Source: Bradyrhizobium arachidis
Lineage (GTDB): Bacteria; Pseudomonadota; Alphaproteobacteria; Rhizobiales; Xanthobacteraceae
Length of the DNA: 64,000 bases
Direction of reading: 5' to 3'
Assembly: GCF_024758505.1 (NCBI RefSeq)
Contig: NZ_CP077970.1
Coordinates: 4,154,001-4,218,000 of the forward strand
Numbering within the stretch: the first letter of the stretch is position 1; each line of letters begins with the position of its first letter. Under the pieces are notes generated by a model. That model ran no database searches and was not told the origin of the DNA. It was given only the letters and a program-made list of their open reading frames with translations. The position numbers and the translations under genes were made by a program. This document shows positions 34,845 to 43,348 of the stretch, piece after piece.

Positions 34845-37532
34845 ATGCCCGCCGAATTGACGCCGATACCCGAAAAGAAGCGTGCGTTCTCGCTTTCCAT
34901 CGGACAGATGACATTCGGCAGCTTCCTGCTCGTGCTTGCGGTGATCATTGTCACCTCGGCCGCCAGCGTGATCGCGATCCGTCACATCGATGCGACCTTT
35001 GCCGAGCTGCAGCGGCTCCAGAGCGTCGGCGACCTTGCCGAGGATATCGACCGTCGCATGAACGAGCTCCGGCTCGCCGCGCGCGACTTCGTCACCGATC
35101 CCGGCGCCGGCGTCCAGTTCAAGCAGGTCGGCGAGGCCGCCTCCACCCTCAGCGACATCCTGAAGAAGACCCGCATCGAGCTTGCGCCCGAGCAGCAGGA
35201 CATGATCGACGGCGTCACTGAACGCCTGGCAACCTATCGCACCGGGCTCGAGCGCATCTCCGCCCTGATCGACCGCCGCGCCCAGCTGATCGCCGGTCTG
35301 CCGCCGCTGCGCGAGCAGTTCGACGCGGCGGTCCGCACCTCTGCCGACCGCGAGCTCGCTTCACGCCTTGCCGAGGCGCAGAGCCGGATCGCGCTCGGGC
35401 TGCTCGCCCGCAACCCCTCCGCGGCCGAGCAGGCCGCGCAGGGCATGCGCGCGGCCGACATTGGCGATGCCAGGCTGAAGGCGGCGGTCGACAATTACGC
35501 CGAGGCCATCATCGCGGTGGCGGTGCGCGAGCGGCAGATCGCCGACATCGACCGCGAGGTGCTGGGCACCGAGGGACGGCTGATCGGGCGCGTCACCGAA
35601 TTGTTGCGCGACGTCAGCGACCGCCGCGGCCACGTGCTGTCGCGCGACTTCGCGCGGACGCTGGCCGAGGCGAAGTGGCAGAGCATCGTGCTCGGCACCA
35701 TCGGGGTCCTGATCGGCATTGCCGCGGCGCTGTTCGTGGTGAGCCGGACGGTACGTCCGCTCGCCCAGATCGCCCGCTCGATCCGGGCGCTTGCAGGGGG
35801 CGAGAAGAACATTTCGATTCCCTCCGCCGAGCTCGACAACGAGATCGGCGACATCGCGCGCGCCGCAGAGGTGTTCCGCCGCGCATTGGAGGAGGCCGAC
35901 ACCGCGCGCGAGGCGGCGGTGCGCGCGCTCACCGAGCAGCGCCTTGCCGAAGAGAGCTACCGCAAACTGTTCGAGGGCTCGGTCGACGGCATCTACGTGA
36001 CCACGCCGGCCGGCGACCTGCTCAACGCCAATCCGGCCCTGGCGCGGATGATGGGATATGAGAGCCCGCAGCAACTCATCGACAGCATCAGCGACATCGC
36101 CCATACGATCTACGTCCACCCTGAAGCGCGCGTCGAATACCAGCGGCTGATGGAGCGCGACGGCATGGTGCGCGAGTTCGAGTACCAGGTGCGCCAGCGC
36201 AGCGGCGACATCCTGTGGCTCTCCGACAGCGCCTCGGTGGTGCGGGATGAGCAGGGGCAGATTGTCCGTTACGAAGGCACGCTGCGCGACATCACCGACC
36301 AGAAGCGCGCCGAAGACGCGATCGCCGAAGGAAGGCGGCTGTTGCAGCAGGTCATCGACACCGTGCCGGCGGTGATCAACGTCAAGGACCGCGACCTGCG
36401 CTACGTGCTGATGAACCGCTACATGGCGGGTATCTTCGGCATCGAGCCCGGCGTTGCGCTCGGCCGCACCACCGCCGACCTGATGTCGCGTTACGGCGCG
36501 GCGAAGAGCGACGAGGCCGACAAACGGGTGCTGAAGGTCCGCAAGGGGCTCGGCTTTTACGAGGAGGAATACAAGGATTCCTCCGGCAATATGCGGCAAT
36601 GGCTGGTCAACAAGCTGCCGCTGCTCGACGCCGAAGGCGAGATCGAGCGCATCGTCACCGTTGCGCTCGACATCGGCGAGCGCAAGCGGGGCGAGCAGGA
36701 GATGCGCAAGGCCAAGGAAGCGGCCGAGACCGCGCTGCGCAATCTGCGCGAGACGCAGGCCTCGTTGATCGAGGCGGAAAAGCTGGCCGCACTCGGGCGC
36801 CTGGTGGCGGGCGTCGCGCATGAGGTCAACAACCCCGTCGGCATCAGCCTGACGGTCGCCTCCGCCCTGGAGCGCAAGACCGCGATGTTCACCTCCGAGG
36901 TCGAGCGCGGTGAGCTGCGCCGCTCGACGCTCAACGACTATCTCAACACCAGCCGTGACGCGTCCTCGCAGCTCGTCGCCAACCTCAACCGTGCGGCCGA
37001 ACTGATCCAGTCGTTCAAGCAGGTCGCCGCCGACCGCAACTATTCCGACCAGCGCACCTTCGACCTCGCCGATCTCACCGAGCAGGTGGTGATGAGCCTG
37101 CGGCCGGGCCTGCGCAAACACAATCTGACGCTCAACGTCGAGTGCCAGCCCAATCTGATCATGAACAGCTATCCCGGCCCCTACGGCCAGGTGCTGACCA
37201 ACCTGTTTTTGAACTCGGTCGCGCACGCCTTTCCGGACGGGCGGCCCGGCATCATCGACATCCAGGTGCGTGAATCAGGCAAGGACAATGTCGAGATCAT
37301 CTTCTCCGACAATGGTTGCGGCATGTCGCTCGACGTGCGCCGCCGCGCCTTCGATCCGTTCTTCACGACCAGGCGCGACCAGGGCGGCACCGGGCTCGGG
37401 CTGCACATCGTCTACAGCATCGTCACCAACCGCCTTGGCGGGCGGCTCGATCTCGACTCCGAGGCGGGTGAGGGCACGCGCATCCAGATGATTTTGCCGC
37501 GCGTCGCGCCGCTGGAGCAGGCCGCCGAGTAG
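34845..37532 (+). CDS. Orphan PAS/PAS sensor histidine kinase
   Basis: 895 aa. Layout: N-terminal membrane helix (about 25-47), periplasmic helical domain, second membrane helix (about 283-305), HAMP, two PAS domains (from about 366 and 495), HisKA (LVAGVAHEVNNP, His about 658), HATPase with LFLNSVAHAF, DNGCGM (about 823) and GTGLGLHIV. The kinase phosphorylates an unknown response regulator; none is adjacent. PAS domains suggest a redox or small-molecule input. Confidence 0.93.
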   Translation: MPAELTPIPEKKRAFSLSIGQMTFGSFLLVLAVIIVTSAASVIAIRHIDATFAELQRLQSVGDLAEDIDRRMNELRLAARDFVTDPGAGVQFKQVGEAASTLSDILKKTRIELAPEQQDMIDGVTERLATYRTGLERISALIDRRAQLIAGLPPLREQFDAAVRTSADRELASRLAEAQSRIALGLLARNPSAAEQAAQGMRAADIGDARLKAAVDNYAEAIIAVAVRERQIADIDREVLGTEGRLIGRVTELLRDVSDRRGHVLSRDFARTLAEAKWQSIVLGTIGVLIGIAAALFVVSRTVRPLAQIARSIRALAGGEKNISIPSAELDNEIGDIARAAEVFRRALEEADTAREAAVRALTEQRLAEESYRKLFEGSVDGIYVTTPAGDLLNANPALARMMGYESPQQLIDSISDIAHTIYVHPEARVEYQRLMERDGMVREFEYQVRQRSGDILWLSDSASVVRDEQGQIVRYEGTLRDITDQKRAEDAIAEGRRLLQQVIDTVPAVINVKDRDLRYVLMNRYMAGIFGIEPGVALGRTTADLMSRYGAAKSDEADKRVLKVRKGLGFYEEEYKDSSGNMRQWLVNKLPLLDAEGEIERIVTVALDIGERKRGEQEMRKAKEAAETALRNLRETQASLIEAEKLAALGRLVAGVAHEVNNPVGISLTVASALERKTAMFTSEVERGELRRSTLNDYLNTSRDASSQLVANLNRAAELIQSFKQVAADRNYSDQRTFDLADLTEQVVMSLRPGLRKHNLTLNVECQPNLIMNSYPGPYGQVLTNLFLNSVAHAFPDGRPGIIDIQVRESGKDNVEIIFSDNGCGMSLDVRRRAFDPFFTTRRDQGGTGLGLHIVYSIVTNRLGGRLDLDSEAGEGTRIQMILPRVAPLEQAAE

Positions 37533-37542
37533 TTCGCGGTCT

Positions 37543-37642
37543 ATAGCGCTTTCAAGCGAAGTGGATACTGGTTCACGTCAAGAAGACGCGTCAAAACAAG
37601 AATCTAGAGACCCGTTCCGATTTCATCGGAACGGAAAAGGCT
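37543..37642. repeat. Dispersed repeat family A, copy 2
   Basis: AGCGCTTTCAAGCGAAGTGG then GTTCACGTCAAGAAGACGCG and CCGTTCCGATTTCATCGGAACGG as a hairpin. Near identity with 720-819. Lies between the histidine kinase and the convergent GrlR-like gene. Confidence 0.8.
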
Positions 37643-37993
37643 CTAGTTGGTATCAGCGAGCCTGCGCAAGGTTGCGCCAAAAATCTGGCTGGCCTTGCCG
37701 ACGAGCGCGGTTCCCGTCATCTCCGCGTGTGTCTCGGTGAAGGTGCCGGTGACGCCGATACCGACCGGCGCCGGTCCGCCGAACAGCGGGTTGTCGTCAT
37801 TGCGCGGAGAGGTGTGCCGCTGCACCAGCACCTCGCCCCTGAAGGTGTTGTCCTTCACGGTGTAGCTGCCGGTGTAATAGAGATAGGCATCGCCGCCGAG
37901 GATCTGCCCGTCGCGAAACAGGATCACGCCGCTGCCTTTGCCGACGCGCCCATCGAGCAGCGTCACATGTATCGAGTAGAGGCCGTTCTTCAT
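37643..37993 (-). CDS. GrlR-like regulatory protein
   Basis: 116 aa from ATG 37993 (15 more codons are open upstream). MKNGLYSIHVTLLDGRVGKG, then ILGGDAYLYYTGSYTVKDNT and the beta-barrel ending. This matches GrlR, the small lipocalin-like protein that negatively regulates the LEE type III secretion activator GrlA; homologues with no nearby T3SS are widespread in Bradyrhizobium. Here no GrlA or T3SS genes are close, so the role is unclear. Confidence 0.72.
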   Translation of the reverse strand: MKNGLYSIHVTLLDGRVGKGSGVILFRDGQILGGDAYLYYTGSYTVKDNTFRGEVLVQRHTSPRNDDNPLFGGPAPVGIGVTGTFTETHAEMTGTALVGKASQIFGATLRRLADTN

Positions 37994-38264
37994 CGCGTCC
38001 CGCGGCCGGTCGCCTTCGCCCTCGGCCGACCGGTCCATCTTTTATGCCAAAGCGCGTTGGCCCGCGCAACGCGGCAGTTTGGTTGCAGACCGCACCTCAC
38101 GCCAACTCGCGAACCGTAGTTGTCCCGGCTTGCGGTGACGCTTGTGTGACGGCCTGATGGTGCGGCGAGGCCAAGTCCGACGAATCAAGTCAGGCGCATC
38201 AAACTGGCCCGCGAAATGCATAACAATCGTTGCACTGGCCGCGGGGTGCTGGAGCAAGACAAAC

Positions 38265-38762
38265 ATGACAAACTGGATCGATTCCGGCGGCGATCAGCCG
38301 CGCCTGTACGGTATGCGTCTGGACAATGTCAGGTGTGAAGCCAGGCGGTGGCGGATCGGAAGCGCGACGCGCTGGCGCGGCGTGCTCCAACTGAGTTGCG
38401 CCGTGCTTTTGATAGCGCTCGCTACGCCATACGGACATGCGCGCGATGACGGGCGCTACGCCAATTCGCCGCTGAAGGAATGGTTTGACAGCTTGCGAAG
38501 CGGCAAAGGGCCGTGCTGCTCCGACGCTGACGGCTCGGCGATCTCGGATTCCGATTGGGAAAGCAAGGACGGGCGCTACCGCGTGCGCGTGCCGCGCTAC
38601 GGCTATTTGCTCGACGGGCAGCAGCAGGAGCTGGTCTGGGTCGACGTGCCCGACGACGCCGTGATCTCGGAACCCAATCGCGTCGGGCGCACCATGGTGT
38701 GGCCGATCTACGGCTACATGGGCGTTAACATCCGCTGCTTCATGCCGGGGTCGATGACCTGA
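38265..38762 (+). CDS. Exported protein with conserved KGPCC motif
   Basis: About 165 aa. After a signal-like hydrophobic segment (VLQLSCAVLLIALATPYGHA) the mature protein begins RDDGRYANSPLKEWFDSL and contains GKGPCCSDADG and YMGVNIRCFMPGS. Three cysteines may form disulfides. The start is not certain (38265, or 38313 for a shorter form); no strong RBS. No function recognised; small exported proteins with this opening are common in the group. Confidence 0.65.
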   Translation: MTNWIDSGGDQPRLYGMRLDNVRCEARRWRIGSATRWRGVLQLSCAVLLIALATPYGHARDDGRYANSPLKEWFDSLRSGKGPCCSDADGSAISDSDWESKDGRYRVRVPRYGYLLDGQQQELVWVDVPDDAVISEPNRVGRTMVWPIYGYMGVNIRCFMPGSMT

Positions 38763-38825
38763 TCATCGCGCCATCGTCGGCGCCACTCCTCGGAGTGACG
38801 CCGGGCGCGGTGCGAGCACGCCGCC

Positions 38826-39209
38826 TCAGGTGTATTTCTTGTCGCGCTCGAGCAGCTCGACCGAGATGTTTTCCGGGCCGCGGATGAAGCAGACGCGAAC
38901 GCCGGGGCGGATGGTCGTCGGCTCGCGCGTGAATTCGACGCCCTTGGCCTTGATCTCGGCGGCGACCGCGTCGATGTCCTTTACGGTGAGGCCGATATGG
39001 TCGAGGCCCTGATGCGGGTGCGGGGGCGGCGGGTTCATCGGCTTATTGGGCTCGAGCGGCGCAATGAAGATGTTGGCGCCGCCAAGCTTGACGTCGATGC
39101 GTCCAGGACCGCGTACGATCTCGCCGCCCAGCACATCCCTCAGCCAGACTGCCGTCGCCTCCGGATCGGGGCTGCGCAAGTGAACGTGATCCCAGGTGAC
39201 GACAGGCAT
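38826..39209 (-). CDS. VOC family protein
   Basis: 127 aa. Glyoxalase/bleomycin-resistance fold with HVHLRSPDPEATAVWLRDVL, a metal-site-like LDHIGLTVKDIDAVAAEIKA and ENISVELLERD. Histidines at HVHLR and LDHIG with Glu in VELLE could bind a metal. ATG 39209 has GGAGGA 7-8 nt upstream. Substrate unknown. Confidence 0.9.
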   Translation of the reverse strand: MPVVTWDHVHLRSPDPEATAVWLRDVLGGEIVRGPGRIDVKLGGANIFIAPLEPNKPMNPPPPHPHQGLDHIGLTVKDIDAVAAEIKAKGVEFTREPTTIRPGVRVCFIRGPENISVELLERDKKYT

Positions 39210-39249
39210 TTCCATTTCCTCCATGAAGCCTTGCGGCATTGCACCGTAT

Positions 39250-39325
39250 GTTAGAGCGTTTTCAAGCGAAGTGGACCCCGGTTCGCGTCAAGAAGACGCG
39301 TCAAGAACGAGAATCTAGATCCCAT
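39250..39325. repeat. Dispersed repeat family A, copy 3 (no terminal hairpin)
   Basis: TTAGAGCGTTTTCAAGCGAA then CGCGTCAAGAAGACGCGTCA. Matches the first two-thirds of copies at 720 and 37543. Confidence 0.75.
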
Positions 39326-39479
39326 CGCGCAATGATCACACACGGCGGTCGGCCGGAGGGAACCCGGAGCGATCCTGCGGGTTGAACAACGCGCGGTGGT
39401 CCGCCGTCAAACGGCCGTATCGGCGCGCTAGCGGAAAGCAGGGCAAGTGGGCGACGCCTTGCCCGACATTCGGTGACGC

Positions 39480-40001
39480 ATGAGCGCTGGGCTTAGCCGT
39501 ATCGAACGTATCAGCTTCGGCAAGCGAAGCCTGGTGCTGCTCTTCGCCCTCATGCTCCTCGGCCTTGGCGCCTGGCTGTTCCTGCCCGCCTCCAACGGTC
39601 ATGTCGCGGGGACCAAGCCGCCGTCCGCGAACCTCGCTTCCCTCCAGACCGATCCTTCGGCCTCCGAGGCCGCCACGGTCGGCCTCGCGGCATCGTCGGC
39701 CGATGCGGCCGAGCTCCAGGGGCTGCGAATCTCCTCGCAGACCTGGCGACGCGGCGGGCTCGGGTCGAAGGCGCTGGTGACCTTCACCTTGCGAAACGAC
39801 AACGACTACGCCGTGAAGGATGTCGAGATCGCCTGCGCCTTCAACCGGCGCGACGGCAGCCATCTGACGGACCGCAGGCGCGTGCTTCCCGAAACCGTGA
39901 GCATGAAGAGCCGCAAGACCTTTGCGCAGGTTCACATCGGCTTCGTCAATATCAATGCCAGCCAGGCGAAGTGCTCGGCGGTTGCTGCACGCCGTACGTA
40001 A
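39480..40001 (+). CDS. Single-pass membrane-anchored protein of unknown function
   Basis: 173 aa. A basic N-terminus and one membrane helix (LVLLFALMLLGLGAWLFL, about 18-35), an Ala/Ser-rich linker, then a globular C-terminal domain (about 80-165) with a beta-sandwich-like pattern (ALVTFTLRNDNDYAVKDVEI) reminiscent of FxLYD domains and a Cys pair (IACAFN, AKCSAV). No family named. Confidence 0.65.
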   Translation: MSAGLSRIERISFGKRSLVLLFALMLLGLGAWLFLPASNGHVAGTKPPSANLASLQTDPSASEAATVGLAASSADAAELQGLRISSQTWRRGGLGSKALVTFTLRNDNDYAVKDVEIACAFNRRDGSHLTDRRRVLPETVSMKSRKTFAQVHIGFVNINASQAKCSAVAARRT

Positions 40002-40177
40002 AGGTCGGCCGTAAAGGGCGGCGCGTTCCGGTAGCGGAAAAGTTACCCTCATCCTCCCAATCGCCAAAGAATCCGGCGTTCCCGTTGAACCTGTCGCCGT
40101 GAGCAGGAACCAATTAAAGGATCGCCGGTTTTAAGGCGGAGAGCCTGTGCGCCAATGCGTGGGGCGGAGCGCTACCA

Positions 40178-40702
40178 ATGCCCATCTTTCGCTATTTCGT
40201 CTTCGTCGGCGGGGCGCTGCTCGCCCTGTTGTTCGGTGTGAACCTGGTTCTGCCGCAAACTGCGCATGTCGAGGCCGTCACCACGGCCGTCTCCAGCGCC
40301 GACGTCCCGATGATCCGGATCCGCTCCGAACGAAAGCTGCCCGAGCGGGTGGTTCTCGACACCAGCGGGCCGACGATCGTGCCGGCGGTGACGACTGCCG
40401 AAGTCGTTGCTCCGCAATCCCAGGCGTTGGCCGATCTGTCGGCCAAGGCGCGGGTGCGCGATACTTTTGCCCAGTTCTCGCCGGAACCGAAGGCCGACTC
40501 CGCGGCCGGCAAGAAGGTCGAGGCCAAGCCGCAAGTGGCGCAGGCCGTGCCGCCATCCTCGCCGCCGAAGCACAAGGTTGCCAGGACGCGCTCGATGCAG
40601 CCGCAATATTATGGGCCGCAGTACGGCTATGGGCCGCAGTACGGCCGTCCCATGCTGATGGCTCAGCAGCCGCATTACGGCCTCTTCAACAACACCTGGT
40701 AA
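40178..40702 (+). CDS. Exported or membrane-anchored Pro/Gln/Tyr-rich protein
   Basis: 174 aa. One N-terminal membrane helix (YFVFVGGALLALLFGVNLVL), then a polar region with repeated low-complexity Tyr/Gly/Gln-Pro segments near the C-terminus (QPQYYGPQYGYGPQYGRP). GGAG is upstream of the ATG. No family known; likely a small envelope protein of the lineage-specific kind. Confidence 0.62.
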   Translation: MPIFRYFVFVGGALLALLFGVNLVLPQTAHVEAVTTAVSSADVPMIRIRSERKLPERVVLDTSGPTIVPAVTTAEVVAPQSQALADLSAKARVRDTFAQFSPEPKADSAAGKKVEAKPQVAQAVPPSSPPKHKVARTRSMQPQYYGPQYGYGPQYGRPMLMAQQPHYGLFNNTW

Positions 40703-40799
40703 GCTCGTCCGGTCTCCTGCAATTGCGCGGGTGGGGCTTTTGCTCCGCGAACCTCTCTGCTAATCCGACCACGAGATTGGCCCGGCGTCCGGGCCGCAC

Positions 40800-40873
40800 G
40801 CGCTCGTAGCTCAGCTGGATAGAGCATCGGATTTCGATTCCGAGGGTCGGAGGTTCGAATCCTTCCGAGCGCG
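40800..40873 (+). tRNA. tRNA-Arg (anticodon TCG)
   Basis: Cloverleaf present: acceptor GCGCTCG/CGAGCGC, D-arm GCTCAGCTGGATAGAGC, anticodon arm TCGGA-TTTCGAT-TCCGA with anticodon TCG (reads CGA), T-arm GGAGG-TTCGAAT-CCTTC, discriminator G. CCA is not encoded. The 3' end is the integration site of the downstream island. Confidence 0.95.
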
Positions 40874-40875
40874 CC
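40863..40875 (+). other. attL-like site: tRNA-Arg 3' end
   Basis: TTCCGAGCGCGCC, the last bases of the tRNA and two following bases, recurs exactly at 45701-45713. The two copies bracket the integrase and cargo. Confidence 0.75.
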
Positions 40876-41032
40876 CGAAATCTCCTCCCGATTGGCGGGA
40901 GTCTCCTGTACCTATTTGAAAAGCCTGGACTTTCATGCGCTCGACCAGCTAGCATTGGGTGGCTAACGAGGGTGTAACATTTTAGCCGCCTCTAGCGCTC
41001 CATACCATCAGACCTTTTCAACGGCTTTTGCC

Positions 41033-42343
41033 ATGAGTGAGTACCTTACGAAGCGCAAGGGCTTCTGGCATTTCGCCAGGCGGGTGCCCAAAGAATTCGC
41101 GGATTTCGACCGGCGGGTCGTAGTGAGGCAATCCACGAAGATTCGGTGTTCGGAGGATCGAAGCGGCCGACGGGCGGCGGCTGTGGCTGAGGCCCTAAAT
41201 CGGGACCTTGAGGGTTATTGGCTCGGCTTATCCAGAGGGCCCGGGGAAGAGGTTAAGGAGCGATACGAGCAATCTCGACGGAGAGCTCGGGCGTTGGGCT
41301 TCGAGTACATCGAGGCCGATGCACTGGCAAAACGCGAAACCGCCGAAATTCTCAAGAGAGTGGAGAAGCTTCTTGAGGATGGCCATGCAGACGATCCTGA
41401 CGCTCGCGCGGCCTTATTGGGAGCAGTACCGAAGCCGGCGATCCTCGTGAGCGACATCTTTGTAGAGTATGAGCGTCAGGTAGCGGCCGAGATGACCGAT
41501 ATGTCGCCGAACCAGCGTCGGCGCTGGGCCAACGAGCGCAAGCTAGCCGTGAAGTATCTCATAAAGGTCATTGGAGATAAGCCCGTTAATCGCATCACGG
41601 GGGAGGATGCACTCGACTTCAGTGATTGGTGGCGCGATCGGGTTCAGCACGGAACTGTGTCCGCAAAGACTGCCAACAAGGGCATTGGTAATCTAAGCCG
41701 CATGCTTAAGGTAATAAATCGCCGGCATCGACTTGGGCTCCCTGATGTTTTTTCCGGTATGCGACTCGATCGAGTGGTCAACCGGTCGCGCGAACCATTT
41801 GACGTCAACTTTATTCAGAACAGTCTTCTTGAGGGTGGGACTCTCATGGGTCTCAATCCGGAAGCTCGCCGAACTGTTTTCCTGATAGCCGAAACAGGCC
41901 TCAGGCTGTCGGAAGCGATCAACTTGACACGGGAGACGATACAGTTGGATTGCGAAGTACCTCATGTGCAAGTTAGGCCAGATGGTCGTCGCATGAAGAC
42001 CGAGCAGTCACGACGTGACATACCCTTGGTTGGAGTGGCTCTTGAAGCAATGAAGCTGCAACCGAACGGCTTCCCGCAATACCGGGACAAAAATGCGAGT
42101 CTCTCGGCCGTCTTGAACAAATTCCTCGAAACAAGAAATCTTCGGACGGAGCGTAAGCTTACAATTTATTCGCTTAGACACAGCTTCAAGGACCGCCTCA
42201 TTGCTGCCGAGGCGCCCGATAGCATTATCGACGAGCTCATGGGTCATAAGACCTACAAGCCCAAATATGGGAGAGGCGCCACCCTGGATCTAAAACAGAA
42301 ATGGCTGCTCAAGATCGCGCTCCGCGCTCCCGCTACGCTGTGA
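41033..42343 (+). CDS. Tyrosine recombinase/integrase of the tRNA-Arg island
   Basis: 436 aa. Mediates site-specific integration and excision. The N-terminal part (LTKRKGFWHFARRVPKEFAD) matches the DUF6538/phage-integrase arm-type start. Catalytic residues: Arg 291 (ETGLRLSEA), Lys 322 (KTEQSRRDIPL), Arg 382 in YSLRHSF (Tyr replaces the usual His of HxxR), His 405 (MGHKT), and nucleophile Tyr 412 (KYGRG). It is complete, so the island may still be mobile. Codon use is intermediate between host and the downstream cargo. Confidence 0.93.
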   Translation: MSEYLTKRKGFWHFARRVPKEFADFDRRVVVRQSTKIRCSEDRSGRRAAAVAEALNRDLEGYWLGLSRGPGEEVKERYEQSRRRARALGFEYIEADALAKRETAEILKRVEKLLEDGHADDPDARAALLGAVPKPAILVSDIFVEYERQVAAEMTDMSPNQRRRWANERKLAVKYLIKVIGDKPVNRITGEDALDFSDWWRDRVQHGTVSAKTANKGIGNLSRMLKVINRRHRLGLPDVFSGMRLDRVVNRSREPFDVNFIQNSLLEGGTLMGLNPEARRTVFLIAETGLRLSEAINLTRETIQLDCEVPHVQVRPDGRRMKTEQSRRDIPLVGVALEAMKLQPNGFPQYRDKNASLSAVLNKFLETRNLRTERKLTIYSLRHSFKDRLIAAEAPDSIIDELMGHKTYKPKYGRGATLDLKQKWLLKIALRAPATL

Positions 42344-42613
42344 TGATCTGGAATTTTCCCTTGAGTACTCGCATTGGTTGAGCGATAACAGGATCCCTTA
42401 GGGGAGGGGCAGCCATGCGGATTCCGAGGAACGGAGAACGGGAAACTTTGGCCACGAGCCGCTGCATCGATTTTCCGCAGGGGTCATATCCGTTTATTGT
42501 TATCGCGAAATGAAATTGGCTTAAGCCATTGATTTTATGACATATTATGTCTTGTTGGCTCCCTCGATACGACTAAATTGTCTGCATCGGCCAACTTGTA
42601 AGGCGGGCACCGA
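42344..42613. promoter_or_regulatory. Probable promoter/operator region of the island operon
   Basis: 270-bp AT-rich gap before the cargo. Two short palindromes are seen: TGGCTTAAGCCA (42517-42528) and GACATATTATGTC (42539-42551), near where transcription would start. Candidates for a repressor site; no repressor gene is in the island. Confidence 0.45.
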
Positions 42614-43348
42614 ATGAATAATAACAATGAGCGGACCTCCGCAGCCCCCTCAATCGTTACCGGTGCTATGTCAGCGTACCCTTCAATCACACCTCCAGGA
42701 GCGCTCGATGCAGCTTTAGCGCCTCTGGCGGAGCTTAGCGATTTCGAGTTTCAGGGACTGCTTTTCGCGACATCGAAACCTCGTTCGTTTTTGCTGAGTT
42801 CGAAGGAACTAAAGGGTCTTCGAGAACAAATTCCTTCTGTTGCCAGCAACCTGCCTTTCCTGCTGTCCGCTCTCTCCTTTCTGTATTCCAGAATAGATGC
42901 ACTTGGAGAAGTGTCGGAGCCCTTCGATCAGGTGATAGCTCGGCTGGTCGACGAACTCGATTTCCAGATGCTTGACGCCCAAAAGAAGGCGACGATTCAG
43001 AAGCGTCTAGAAGAACTTCTAAAGAAAAATCCAGGCTTTGGACGGTTTCAGAAAATTCTGCGACTTCAGGATGGATTCATTCCCAACGCGACTAGATTTC
43101 GATCGATGGTCGATTTGCGTCCAGATTTTGGTGAAAGCGACGACAGCCTCGAATACAAAGGCGTTATTACTACAATCCAATTTCGGGTAGTCACCGATTC
43201 AAGTAACCCGTCGCTCCAAGAAATGATCTTTCAAGTCAACGAAGAAGTCTTGGAAGACTTGCGAAAGGCTGTCGATAGGGCACAGAAAAAAATCGCACTT
43301 CTCAAGCAAGAGCCGAAGTTGGCTGGGCAAATTTTAGGGATCGATTGA
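42614..43348 (+). CDS. Island cargo protein A, unknown
   Basis: 244 aa, not recognised. N-terminus is Ser/Pro/Ala-rich (to about 35), then a helical region (LSDFEFQGLLFATSKPRS; SNLPFLLSALSFLYSRID; FDQVIARLVDELDF), and a C-terminal strand-turn-helix (ITTIQFRVVTDSSNPSLQEM; LEDLRKAVDRAQKKIALLKQ) that resembles the COMM domain of eukaryotic COMMD proteins by eye. That resemblance is only a hypothesis. First gene of the operon; stop overlaps the next start by 1 bp. AT-rich. Its partners B and C point to a multi-protein system. Confidence 0.8.
   Translation: MNNNNERTSAAPSIVTGAMSAYPSITPPGALDAALAPLAELSDFEFQGLLFATSKPRSFLLSSKELKGLREQIPSVASNLPFLLSALSFLYSRIDALGEVSEPFDQVIARLVDELDFQMLDAQKKATIQKRLEELLKKNPGFGRFQKILRLQDGFIPNATRFRSMVDLRPDFGESDDSLEYKGVITTIQFRVVTDSSNPSLQEMIFQVNEEVLEDLRKAVDRAQKKIALLKQEPKLAGQILGID

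Noticed and set aside
35361..37226. 621-aa minus-strand open frame
   Set aside because: Antisense shadow of the histidine kinase.
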